A stretch of 49,881 nucleotides of DNA from Phoronis australis. Lineage: Eukaryota > Phoronida > Phoronidae. Below, one piece after another: positions 25,401-34,646 of the stretch (position 1 is its first letter; every line of letters starts with the position of its first letter). The translations under genes were made by a program, and so were the position numbers. The notes under the pieces were generated by a model. That model saw nothing but the letters and a program-made list of their open reading frames with translations, was not told where the DNA came from and searched no databases. The stretch covers positions 19,037 through 68,917 of the forward strand of contig NMRA01000327.1 of NCBI GenBank assembly GCA_002633005.1, in the 5' to 3' direction.

Positions 25401-25700
25401 TTGATAAATTGTTTTTAGCTACTGCAGACATGATAATGTTTAAAGTATTGAGATTTGAACTGTTGAGCATGAGCAAAATCTGCTGAGGAGAATGAACAGT
25501 ATCTGGTCTTCAAGAAATTCTGTTGTCTTTAGTTGCCAATTCCAAGCACATTTAACAGTTAAAAGCATGGTTTCTTGCAGGAACAGTTGCTTGAATTAAA
25601 ACAAGAGCAACTGCGAATCAACGCCAGGGAGCAACGAGCTAAAAGTGCCAAGTCTCAGCAGTCGGTTCAGAAGGACAGTAAAATATGCGTACTCTCATGA
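1409..25700 (+). CDS. NEK9: Nek9-type (Nercc1) Ser/Thr protein kinase with RCC1 propeller, 29 coding exons
   Basis: Coding exons that I joined by GT-AG sites and phase: 1409-1559, 2043-2192, 2719-3076, 3770-3870, 4501-4616, 6029-6132, 6988-7107, 7771-7912, 8158-8286, 8482-8607, 9852-9940, 11225-11303, 13006-13160, 13589-13729, 14361-14483, 15030-15216, 16318-16536, 16757-17012, 17530-17679, 20215-20299, 20788-20928, 21235-21355, 21763-21954, 22181-22269, 22554-22724, 23487-23586, 24160-24279, 24607-24711, 25581-25700. They total 4140 nt, an open frame of 1379 residues plus stop. The ATG at 1409 is preceded by an in-frame TAG at 1391. Kinase, then RCC1 repeats, then a coiled coil is the Nek9 order; Nek8 lacks the coiled-coil tail. 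In vertebrates Nek9 acts at mitosis and centrosomes, activating Nek6/7. Human NEK9 is about 980 residues, so this product is longer, through an N-terminal domain and a long linker. Exon limits are inferred without transcripts. Confidence 0.93.
2043..3076 (+). other. NEK9: DUF4347-like N-terminal domain of the Nek9 protein (exons 2 and 3)
   Basis: Residues about 56-205 lie before the kinase and follow an acidic run ([15 protein letters not shown], exon 1). The segment reads as alternating strands and helices: a PRLVIL strand, [24 protein letters not shown] with His120, then [11 protein letters not shown] with Cys173, then [11 protein letters not shown]. This matches the plan of the bacterial DUF4347 family, where an SHG motif and a GCN motif occupy the corresponding positions and the end reads like GADVAASTDLTG. 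The match is from pattern memory, not a search. The first signature has drifted (HSS for HG), while the Cys-Asn-Val is kept. The spacing of the two motifs resembles the His/Cys dyad of caspase-like folds, so a pseudo-protease or scaffolding role is possible, but catalysis is unproven. Confidence 0.6.
4860..5640. repeat. Degenerate interspersed repeats in Nek9 intron 5
   Basis: Imperfect repetitions of a block containing a CACCCCTGTTGGCC or TCCCTGTTGGC core, then TTTTCAATAAAAAATTCCTTG-like or TTTTGGCAAGAAATTC-like sequence and TTGTCCGT or TTGTCCATTG, recur at about 4910-4970, 5385-5450 and 5530-5585. They look like an old tandem or interspersed element. No coding potential is visible. Confidence 0.5.
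7164..7702. repeat. About 45-bp minisatellite in Nek9 intron 7
   Basis: Roughly 12 copies of a unit built on GTGAACCATAGTTTAGCTGA and ATAATGTGAAGTACATTGAA follow one another, with copy starts at 7185, 7230 and 7276 and onward. It makes repetitive frames on the minus strand that are not genes. It ends about 70 bases before exon 8. Confidence 0.92.
8608..8800. repeat. Tandem repeat starting at the exon 10 splice donor
   Basis: From the donor at 8608 a short unit of about 22-24 bases (GTGAGGTGAGCGTGTCCT-like) is repeated about 8 times with variation. Many copies keep GTGAG, the 5' splice-site core. Confidence 0.8.
11536..12940. mobile_element. TA-flanked DNA transposon with TIRs (mariner/pogo-like, probably non-autonomous)
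   Basis: The left end is CCGTATTCGCCCTAATAAGC at 11536, preceded by TA. The right end is its reverse complement (CTGTATTCGCCCTAATAAGC) ending at 12940, followed by TA. The 24-base TIRs match at about 22 positions. A TA target duplication points to the Tc1/mariner/pogo superfamily. Inner sequence next to the left TIR (GGGGGCACTTATTATAGC) echoes right-side sequence (GGGGGCTTATTTTAGC, GCACTTATAGGGGC), so sub-terminal repeats exist. Internal frames at 12105-12290 (+) and 12310-12777 (-) resemble no transposase I know. Confidence 0.8.
13656..13948 (+). repeat. Partial duplication of Nek9 exon 14, second copy invaded by a 14-bp minisatellite
   Basis: The end of exon 14 with its donor (13656-13738) is repeated directly at 13739-13948. 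GCACAAAGGGGTGCTTGGGT becomes GTACAAAGAGCTGCTTGGGT, and AGACCTAGACTGATTGAGGC reappears as AGACCTAGACTGGTTGAGGC. Inside the second copy, at 13770-13910, the 14-base unit GTGTTCAACTGTCA is repeated about 10 times. The second copy has no good donor and is probably unspliced intron sequence. Confidence 0.88.
15607..15705. repeat. Inverted repeat with 27-bp arms in Nek9 intron 16
   Basis: The arm at 15607-15633 (core CATCTGTTGGCCACATCAC) is repeated as its reverse complement at 15679-15705, with two mismatches. The loop is about 45 bases. It may be a small fold-back element or the two ends of a decayed MITE. Confidence 0.75.
18380..18617. repeat. Minisatellite (left part) in Nek9 intron 19
   Basis: Units built on CAGAACTGGAGTACACA and GACACCATG recur, with a higher-order repeat of about 80 bases (two copies including CTCAGACTCTATACAGAACT). 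The same array resumes at about 20130-20206, after the insertion at 18620-20129. Confidence 0.85.
18825..19157 (+). pseudogene. Fragment of a DDE_Tnp_4 family transposase
   Basis: The frame after a TAA at 18822 reads [15 protein letters not shown], then [19 protein letters not shown], then [13 protein letters not shown], then [14 protein letters not shown], and stops at 19155. YKSHNTAK, GGRxSDK and the (A/T)DRGF motif with the second catalytic aspartate are diagnostic of the DDE_Tnp_4 transposases of ISL2EU/Harbinger-like elements. The first aspartate and the terminal glutamate block are absent. This is a relic of about 110 residues without activity, sitting in an intron. Confidence 0.85.
19636..19704. 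repeat. Hairpin with 29-bp arms
   Basis: Arms 19636-19664 and 19676-19704 (core GTGACTCACGAAAACAATCT) are reverse complements with one mismatch around an 11-base loop. It lies inside the transposon insertion and may be a nested fold-back element. Confidence 0.85.
20929..21047. repeat. Tandem repeat starting at the exon 21 splice donor
   Basis: The donor GTAAGCAGGGG at 20929 is followed by GTGACTGACTTCATT and then GTAAGTAGGGG again at 20963 and at 21016, with a degraded copy near 21042. Each copy recreates a near-consensus 5' splice site. Confidence 0.85.
22812..22917 (+). CDS. Possible alternative terminal exon of the Nek9 gene
   Basis: After the AG at 22810-22811 an open stretch of 34 codons continues the frame of exon 25 (the split glycine is completed by T22812) and ends in TGA at 22915. 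It contains [20 protein letters not shown], which looks like ordinary protein rather than intron noise. The polypyrimidine tract before it is weak. The exon has no donor of the phase needed to rejoin exon 26, so it could only be a terminal exon. The resulting protein would lack the coiled coil. Confidence 0.3.
24697..24813 (+). repeat. 39-nt triplication spanning the exon 28 splice donor
   Basis: GTCATTGACCTGCAG followed by GTAAATAC starts at 24697 and recurs at 24736; a third copy at 24775 has CTGCAAGTTCATAC instead. The first two copies each hold an identical donor, CAG/GTAAAT, at 24711/24712 and 24750/24751. The spacing is 39 nt (13 codons) and the frame stays open, so the distal donor would add 13 residues ([13 protein letters not shown]). 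Confidence 0.93.
24860..24882. repeat. (AT)n microsatellite
   Basis: About eleven AT dinucleotides in a row in Nek9 intron 28. Confidence 0.9.
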
Positions 25701-25822
25701 CATATTGCAGCACTGCATTGCTTGGTGCTGAGAAGAACAATAATATCATTGCAGTCTTTATGCAATGGAACAACAGATAATCAAAACTGTGGATCTAATC
25801 AAATTAACATTTTTGCAACTAC

Positions 25823-25828
25823 AATAAA
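25823..25828 (+). terminator. Polyadenylation signal AATAAA for the Nek9 gene
   Basis: A canonical AATAAA lies 123 bases after the TGA at 25698-25700, in a plausible 3' UTR. It is the first such hexamer after the stop. Confidence 0.55.
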
Positions 25829-27862
25829 GAGAATTACTGGTTAAAAAGTTAATGAATCTCATTTTGACTTAAACTACATTGTGGTATACAATGGATGAGT
25901 AATTATATTACTTTGCACTATTTTTTTAACCCTAGCATTTTAGCTATATGTTTGAGTCTGAACTCAAAATCTCAAGTTTTGCTCAAATTTGAAACTCGAA
26001 TGAAGAGTTAGCAAGTGCCACCTTGGACTAGAAACGCATATGCTTAAATAATACACGGAATAATGGATACTTATCTTGATTCCATACGTTTGTAGAACGG
26101 GAAATGTCGAAGATCATTTCAAATTCGATTTCAAGCTCAAACATTGGACACAAGCCCTGGTGTTTTACATTAGTCTCTGTCAGGTTGCTTATTAAACAAT
26201 GTGTAGTTTTGCCAGCACATAGGTGAAACAAGACTTCTGATGAGACTCATTTGTTACAATTTCAGTTATTGCATGTTTTTGTTATGATTGATTGATTGAC
26301 TGGTTTCATTGGTCAACATGTACAATGCAGGAGGTTAAAAAATGTCATTGTGACATAACACAAAAGTCCAAAACCATTTAAACAGATTGAAATGATTAAG
26401 ACATCATACTGTGAAAGATTCACACAGAAAAAAATAAATATCTGCAGTGAGCCTGGGAAAAACTGTATGAGAAATAATTGACGTGGGCTTGATTGGTTGG
26501 CTTAATATTACATTTTAGTAAATGATTGGTTCTTTAATCAAGAGAAATGTGTGTGGTGCTTTAGACTTAATCATTTTACACCATGGGTGCATGGCTGCCA
26601 AAAACAGTTTGTAAAGTTTTGAAATGTAATAGTGAGTACAAATTAAATTTTGTGGTCATGCAAGTTTCAGACTTTCCTTCCACTTTCTTGTTTCAGGGTA
26701 GGTGCACTAGTGTGTTGTTTAACAGCTAGCCACTAAGTGTGCACAAGTTTTGTGATATGTTTACAAACTGATGTTTAATGATTCAGTTTATATGAGATTC
26801 ATAATTGGGTGATTTGATGTTGTCATGGTGATGACAAAAGAATTGTGATTTTTCTACTTTATGGCAAGTGCTTGGACTTGAAATTTGCGTTGTAGCTATT
26901 GTTACGTTTTAAAAAACGAGTTAGTTGAAATACTATCAGTTGAAACTAGAAGATAAAGAGAGAAGAATTCATCTCAAATTTTATTTGTAGTGTCAGATTT
27001 TCTCAAGAGTTAGCTGTGGAGCTGCAGCCTGTAGTGATCGTTTTACAGTTTATGATTATTGGAATACCTGTTATCTGTTCTCCAGAACAGTGCAAATGCA
27101 AGTGAGTGCTTGTTTTTATTGGGTCAGTTTCACTCTGTTCTGAATGACCAGCAGCCCACAATGTGATATGGCCAGTTGTCTGTAAAAAGGTCAATGTGTA
27201 GTAAGCTGCAATGTCTGTCCACATATTTGCCATATGTCGCAAAATAGCATTTTCCTTCGATGGTAACCTAATAATTGTTTACTGCATTGGTGTTATACAA
27301 GTTCATTGCAATGTTACATGATTTATTCTTGTGCATGTTTTTAAAGTTTGTCACTGTTGATTACACTGAATAAGTTACAAGTTTCTACTAATAAGTTTTT
27401 TTTTTATTGTAAACCAGTAACCAGCATAATGAAAAATGACACTTCAACAAATTATATCTCAGTAAACTTGTAAATAATCCAAGCTCATAAATATGAAGCC
27501 TATAATTAAGAAATTATATTACTTTCCAAATTCAATTGAGAAAGCATTACACATTTGAAATGTGAAATATAATAAACAAGCCGTGGCAATATAGTCTATA
27601 GTGATTGCATAGCCAATATCTATGCATACAACTTGTTTGAAGATAACACACACAAAAACATTTTTTAATTATAATCTGAAATTCACTGTTCTGCCATCTT
27701 GTGTTCTAAATTGAAGACACTTAACTCAGGCTTGGAATTTCACTCCAACCGGTAATTTAATTGCTTACTTAAGTGTAATTAAATTGGCTATAATCCCATC
27801 TGTCAACAGTTAACTTCTTCAGGAACGTGTTTACCGGTATATCTGCTTTAACAATCTTATGC

Positions 27863-28046
27863 CATCTCCAGATATACCAAAGTGTGAGGGAGTAGTACTT
27901 GTACTTTGCATCATATAAATCCATCTCCAGATATACCAAAGTGTGAGGGAGTAGTACTTGTACTTCGCATCATATAAATCCATCTCCAGATATACCAAAG
28001 TGTGAGGGAGTAGTACTTGTACTTCGCATCATATAAATCCATCTCA
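27863..28046. repeat. 59-bp tandem repeat, 3 copies
   Basis: CATCTCCAGATATACCAAAG begins at 27863, 27922 and 27981, an exact 59-base period, and a fourth copy breaks off after CATCTC at about 28040. The copies are nearly identical, so the expansion is recent. Confidence 0.95.
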
Positions 28047-28789
28047 GTGTTTGGGGTTGACTTTTGTTCATTCAGAATACACTCTCACAGAACTATGTTT
28101 ATAACAACTAAAAGGAACACGGCCACTAGTAAATGCATCACTGCACTTCATGTAATACCTTTCAAACGTTGATGTTTGAGTGAAATTAGTATCACATTAC
28201 AGTAAATCTGATACAAGTTTTGATTCATCCGGCTGTAAATACTGGTATTTAAAAAATCAACTATTTGATTTTTTGTTTTCACTAAAAATAGGCAGGTGGC
28301 CTAGTGCCTTCTGCGTAAGACAGTTGGACCCACTGACCAGGTGACACTGAGTCTCCTTCCCACTAAATATAACTTGTGTATCACGCGACTGCTAACACCA
28401 TGACAAGCACCAATTATGAACTAGATACACATGATATACCAGTCCACAGGAAGACAGAAGATCATAATGCAATGTTTCTCTTTCAAGCACACACCTCAAA
28501 ATCACTTCCATGTTACATCTCAACTCTTAATCATGCTAGACATCCAGTTGCCAATAAAATAGAGTTTCAAGGAAATAAAAACGCATTGAATGTCATTCTC
28601 AGTTGTCTACTAGTATAATCACAATGTTTGAATTAGGATTTCTCACAAGAGCAGAGATCAAAACACTAACAACATTGTCTAATAACCCACAACTTGATTG
28701 TTCCTCCAAAAGTAAAAACAACTCCACCACAAATTTAACAAGTTTGCTGACGAGTACCCTTATCTCACCAACTAATAGTCATTCTTCAC

Positions 28790-28795
28790 TTTATT
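28790..28795 (-). terminator. Candidate polyadenylation signal for the PSTPIP-type gene
   Basis: TTTATT on the plus strand reads AATAAA on the minus strand, about 610 bases after the stop codon. It is the nearest canonical hexamer I could find downstream. The implied 3' UTR is long but ordinary for an animal gene. Confidence 0.25.
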
Positions 28796-29407
28796 CATGC
28801 TGCAAATTCTAAGTCATTGCACACAACTGACATAACACTCTGAGTTCCACATGTGGTCAGTCGCCATGAAGGGGAGTTATGAGTACTTTTGTGATTGCTG
28901 TTGGTGTGTAATGTAAGATGTCCACTAGTTTGATATGAGGAACAGTTATCATTGAGCACTTAAGCAATAAAAATAGGATAGACTAATACAATAAAAAATG
29001 TTAAATATTTCAAGAAATAATTAAGCACAAGCTCCAAGATATGAGCACAGCAGTAACCAATAATTGCAAAAAGAATAATTCTATGAAATGAAAACGAAGT
29101 ACAAGTTTGAGAATTAAAGCACTCATTTAAATTTGACCTAGTATGCAATTGTCTTAAACAGGTAGTTCCTTTACCATTAATATCTCTCACACAAGTAAGA
29201 TCCAAATGCCATGCCCGATTCTTAAGCTTTGTTATTCGCCACAGGTGTCAGTCAGCAGTCTTTCATACCTTAGATCACGGAAGAGCACTGCTTAGTCAAT
29301 ATAAACTGATATCGCAAAATCTGCTGCTTGCATGGCATGTGACACACGCTGTTTTTAACAGCAAATATGTAGCTTATGATGCTTTAAACAGCATATTACT
29401 TCCCTCC

Positions 29408-32400
29408 TCAAATGTTGGAGATGGGGAGATCTTGATTGATACAGTAAGCTGGGAAAGTGCCTTGTCTCAGGGTGTCCCTGTCCAGGTGTCCCACCAAATA
29501 GCCTGGGGCAGAACTCCTGCCTGTTACCTTGACAATGTCGCCCCTGTGTAGAGTCAGGTTCTCAGACTGAAAATAAAGACATGTCTTAAAACACAACATC
29601 ATGAAAAAACAATAAGTATCAAAATTGTAATGAAACAAACAAGTTCACTTGAAGAACAGCATTCTTCTCCTCCAAAACCAAATTGAATTAAATAATGAGC
29701 TCACTGTAAAACTTATTACCTTAAATCACAACAGCAGACATCTGACATACAACTGTCTAGGAACAGACATCTGACAAACAGCCCTACAACAGCGGACATC
29801 TGACATGCAGTTCTACAGCAAAAGACACATGGCATACAACCCTACAGCAGCAGGCATCTGACATTCAGCCCAACAGCAAGAGACATCTGACATGCAACCC
29901 TACAGCAACAGACATCTGACATTCAGCCCAACAGCAAGAGACATCTGACATGCAACCCTACAGCAAGAGACATCTGACATACAACCCTACAGCAGCCCAT
30001 ATCAGACATACAGCCTTGCAGCAGCAATTTGACATTCAGCCCTACAGCAACAGACACCTAGCATACAACCCTACATCAGTGGACATCTGACATACAACCC
30101 TACAGTAGCAGACATCTGGCACACAATTGTACAGCAGCGGACATTATTTTAATTGTATATTGTGCCACAAGAATATGCCCACTCAAAGTTTTTGAGTTAA
30201 CGCCCATTTCATGCATTTCAGTGTGCATTTTAATCTTTAAATATGAAACAGCAGTGACACCTGTTGACAAAATATAAACCAAGAATCATCTGTGCATTTT
30301 TCTTGTGCTGGTAACAGCAGCTCTGATGACTCATTGTATAGAATTTTAAGCTAGACATTAAGATGATATGATAAACTTCATAGCAGGAATTTGACTTGAG
30401 ATCACCAAAAGCACAGTGCACTCATTGTTCAACCAATGTCTGTATAATTGTTTGCTAAGCTACTTGGCTGTTTTCGTAAATTTAGACGGAAAAGTCTTGG
30501 TCCACGTAGTTTTTTAATAAAAAAGCTCACTACTGGGGGTTTCTTTTGTAAACTTAGATGTAAAAGCCTTCAAGCTGGTCTATGCATTTTTGTAAAGAAG
30601 CTCACTGTGTGTGGGGGGATTGCTGGTGAACAGTGGTGGGGGGTGGGGGTAACGCGTTGCCAGAATCATACTTGCCCTGGAATATTGGAAAACCCATTTT
30701 GGACACCCTATTTTTGAAATCCTGGATGAAGCCCTACATACAGCCCTACAGCAGCAGATATTGACATACAACCCTACAGCAGCAGACACCTGACATACAA
30801 CCCTACAGCAGCAGACATCTGGCATAAAACCCTAGAGCAGCAGACATCTGACACAAGGCCATACACTAACTGACATCTGACAACCAACCCAACAGCAGCA
30901 GACATCTGGCAGACGGCCATACACTAACTGACATCTGACAACCAACCCTAGAGCAGCAGACATATGGTACATGGCCATACACGTCTAGCTGACGTCTGAC
31001 AACCAACCCTACAAAGTACAAAAAGCATGAAAAACACCTTGACAAGACTTGAAAAGATGTCGAAGGCAGAACAAAGTTTTCTTTACTGACACATATTTTT
31101 GCACCATAGGCATCTGAATATGCCACTGTGTAACAGTGATAAATTATCAAGAGCCAGCAAATGACTACAACCACTAGCATGCAAACTTGTAACTCAAATG
31201 TAAAATCCCACTACTTAAAATCTACATCCATGTCAAATGTTAACTGTTTAGCACACAAAATTTACCATTTCCCAGCGCTTTCTGGGCTTAACTCTTACTA
31301 ATTATTGTACAATGTATTTTTCATATTAACAAACAATAAAAAATTCAAGCTACTGTGATGGTGAATTATGCTCGCCTTCAGCTGCCATGACAGTAGATTA
31401 CAAGTCATTTTGACTGTTTATTTTCGGCACGTAGTGCAGGTCGTGTTTGTCTGATATAAAAACAGGTTTTACTCACTGAACTTCCCCGAAAGTCTTCAAT
31501 GACCTTATGTAGGTCACCGTCATTTGTGTCATCTTGTACACTGGCGTATATACCGTCAACATCATCATCAACTCTTAGATCTGCAAAATTTATTAACAAA
31601 AATGCTGTATTACTGCCTTTATCAAATGGTTATTAACTGATTCACACGAAATTTCATGTTAGGTCTCAGTTTTAGAAGAATTTTCAATCTCATTCATCCT
31701 TTCTTTCTAAGATTATCTAGGACCTTAATAAATGATTTCAAGTCTAAGTCAAATATTTAAAAAAACTATGCTTTGTCAACCATTAAAAGTAATTTTCTGA
31801 AAGGAGAAAGATCGAGGAAGCATATTTTAGAATCCTCAATCTTTCTTTTTTCAGAAAATATATGCATTTAATGGTTGACCAAGCATCATGATAGTTTTTT
31901 GATGTTTGACTTAGAGATGAGGTCGTTAATTAAGGTAATAGAAAATGTAAGTTAATTAAATGCTTTATGACTAGTTGAAAACTGTCCAATGATCTGATAC
32001 TTCACATAATAATTTGGAAATAAATAAAAGTTAATCAAGCACTACCTTGAACTGTTACGAGTGAATGTAGCTTATCTTCAATTCTTTTGAAACAAGATCT
32101 TCTGGCTTTCATTGTCTGACAAAAGACACTTTAATGGGGGAAAGCTGATACTTTTGTGATTTGTTTTCTATTAAAAATACATTTCCTCAATTAGCTTAGT
32201 TGCACTGATGTGTTACTGAGTTTGCTCATGCAATCAAAGTGAATGCAACAAGGAGGATTAATGGTTGGGCCAAGTACATCACCATCACTTTATCATTGTG
32301 GGGCTAAGTACATCACTTCATCACATCAATGTTGGGCCAAGTACACCGTCCACTTCATCACTTTATCATTGTTGGGCCACGTACATCACTTTATCACATT

Positions 32401-34610
32401 ATCAATGTTTATTTTATTTTTGGACTTTTGCAAGGCGTATGATACAATAAAATGGGACTTTATTTTTCAAGCTTTGAAGGCTTTTAATTTTGGACTAGGT
32501 TTTACACGATGGGTAGAAATAATCTATAACAAACCAACAGTTTGTGTTGTCAATAATGGTTTTACAACAGATTATTTTCATTTAGAAAGGGGTGTAAGAC
32601 AGGGTGATTCATTGTCGGGTCCATTATTTTGCCTAGCTGTTGAAGTTATGGCCAATTGTATACAAGAGTGTAATTCAATTACAGGCATAAGTGCTGAGAA
32701 AACTGAAGTTAAAATTCTCCAATATGCAGATGACACTACCTTATTTCTTTATGACAAAAATTCTGGCATGAATTGTCTCAAATTTTTAGAACATTTTGGT
32801 TTACTCTCTGGTCTCCAGCTAAATATTAAGAAATGTGAAGGGTTATATTTAGGTCGAGAAAAAGAGTGTTCTGAACCACTTTATGGTTTCAAGAGTCTGG
32901 GAATATTTTTTAGTCATAACAAAAAAGAAAATGATTTTTTAAATCTTAAATTCAAAATTAAGTCCTTTAAAAAGTCTCTTGACATCTTGAAAAGTCGCAA
33001 TATTTCATTGTTAGGAATGATCAATGTAATTAAAACTTTTGCCCTGTCTAAAATAATTTATGTGATGAGCAATTTAGGAATTGACAACGAACATAGAACT
33101 AAGATAAATACTATGATAAAAAATTTTTGTTTGGCAAAATAAACCACCTAGAATTAAAAAAAATGTGGCATACCCATGAAAATGGTGGTTTGTTAGTTCC
33201 TGATATAAAAAATTATGTACAAGTCATTATTAGTTAAGTGGGTTATGCATTGCTTAGATGGAAACAATTGAAATTTTCAAAGTGTTTCCAGGGTATGTTT
33301 TTAAAACATATGGAGGTATTTTGATATTTAAATCGAATTATGATCATTGTAAATTGCTGTCTCTTGCAAATATTGAGACCTTCTATCTTGACATCTTGAT
33401 TGCTTGGGAAGAAATTAGTGCTCATTTACATAAGGACATAACAATTGTAAACCAAGTAGTGTGGAATAACAAAAACATATTGATTAATAGGAGGACTGTA
33501 TTCTTTAATAGTTTCTTTGAGGCTGGTATTACTTTTGTGAAGGTTCCTTTGAATTTTGAAAATAAATTTCTGACATGGGAGGTTTTGAAAAATAGATAAT
33601 AAGCTTTCAAATTGGATTCATTATGCTGCTTTGAGACATGCGATTAAGTTGAAAGCTGATCCTTCGATTTCAAAATGCATACATCCCCAGTCAAGCCAAA
33701 TTACTAATGTGTTTTCAAGAAATATATTGCTTTCCAAAATTGTTTTGCCTCCTCACATTTACTCTAGAAAACGAAGTAAACAAATTTATGTTCTTCCACA
33801 CAAACTCTTGTTACCTCCTTATGCTAAAACCTTTAAGTACTTCTATATTCATAGAAAAGTGTTTACAAAACTTATTTTGAAAAAGATGAACTTAAGTCAG
33901 TGATGACATGTGTGCATCTTGTGGAACTGTTGAGACTTTTAACCATATGTTTGTGGAACTGTTGAGACTTTTAACCATATGTTTGTGGAACTGTTGAGAC
34001 TTTTAACCATATGTTTGTGGAACTGTTGAGACTTTTAACCATATGTTTGTGGAACTGTTGAGACTTTTAACCATATGTTTGTGGAACTGTTGAGACTTTT
34101 AACCATATGTTTGTGGAACTGTTGAGACTTTTAACCATGTGTTTGTGGAATGTGGTTCTGTGAAAACTTTGTGGTGTGAAATTCAGAAACTTTTAATTTA
34201 CGTAACTGCACAACACGATTTAGATAGAAATGTTATTTTGACAGCATATTTTGGATGTAATTTTGAAGATATCAATACCATATTAACTATTCGCCAGTAT
34301 TTCATCCATAAATGATCTAGAAACCAGATTATTCCTAGATATTCACAATTTCAATGTTTCTTGTACAATTATTGTAAAGTAAGGAATATACAACCCCACA
34401 AAACTGCCTTTTGGGAAACCATCAATGCCTATTTATTTTAGACCAACCGTGAATTTCTACTATTTAGATATGTGTGTGCGTGTGTTTGTGCCTGTGTTTC
34501 ATTTGCAAAGATCTTATTGTTTGTAAATATTAGTGTATTTAGAAATAAAATGTATTAAAAAAATCAATGCTGGTGTGGATCAGGGCATAATATATTATCC
34601 ACTAATATAT

Positions 34611-34646
<36 letters not shown>

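Larger units (their letters stand above)
24160..25700 (+). other. NEK9: C-terminal coiled coil of the Nek9 protein (exons 27-29)
   Basis: Residues 1266-1379 are highly charged and helical: exon 27 begins [19 protein letters not shown], exon 28 [17 protein letters not shown], and exon 29 [19 protein letters not shown]. Heptad-like leucine spacing is clear. All three exons are phase 0-0 (120, 105 and 120 nt), so each could be skipped without shifting the frame. A C-terminal coiled coil mediates Nek9 self-association and separates Nek9 from Nek8. The stop is TGA at 25698-25700. Exon 28 ends in a duplicated donor region described separately. Confidence 0.9.
25829..29407. other. Convergent intergenic spacer and 3' UTRs
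   Basis: Between the two convergent stop codons I see no recognisable gene. Short frames at 27003-27242 (-), 28376-28618 (+) and 28603-28812 (+) match nothing I know. A perfect 10-bp-arm hairpin (AAAAAATCAA, loop CTAT, TTGATTTTTT) occurs at about 28247-28270. The segment also holds the 59-bp repeat at 27863-28046. Confidence 0.5.
29408..31509 (-). other. Degenerate C-terminal SH3 domain (exons 12 and 13)
   Basis: Residues about 357-412 align to an SH3 fold across the 31477/29566 splice: HKVIEDFRGSS, then SENLTLHRGDIVKVTG, GYLVGHLD and QGTFPAYCI. The GDIV strand and diverging turn are clear. Binding-surface residues are altered. ALYDY is replaced by VIEDF, the paired Trp (GWW) is replaced by GYL, and the PxxY motif is shortened to PAY. 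Just upstream, exon 12 has GIYASVQDD, a possible Tyr-phosphorylation site in the position of the phosphotyrosine region of vertebrate PSTPIPs. The domain may no longer bind classical PxxP ligands. Confidence 0.75.

Noticed and set aside
28288-28375. tRNA-like or SINE-like start (GGTGGCCTAGTGCC)
   Set aside because: No B-box GGTTCRANNCC or cloverleaf could be found.
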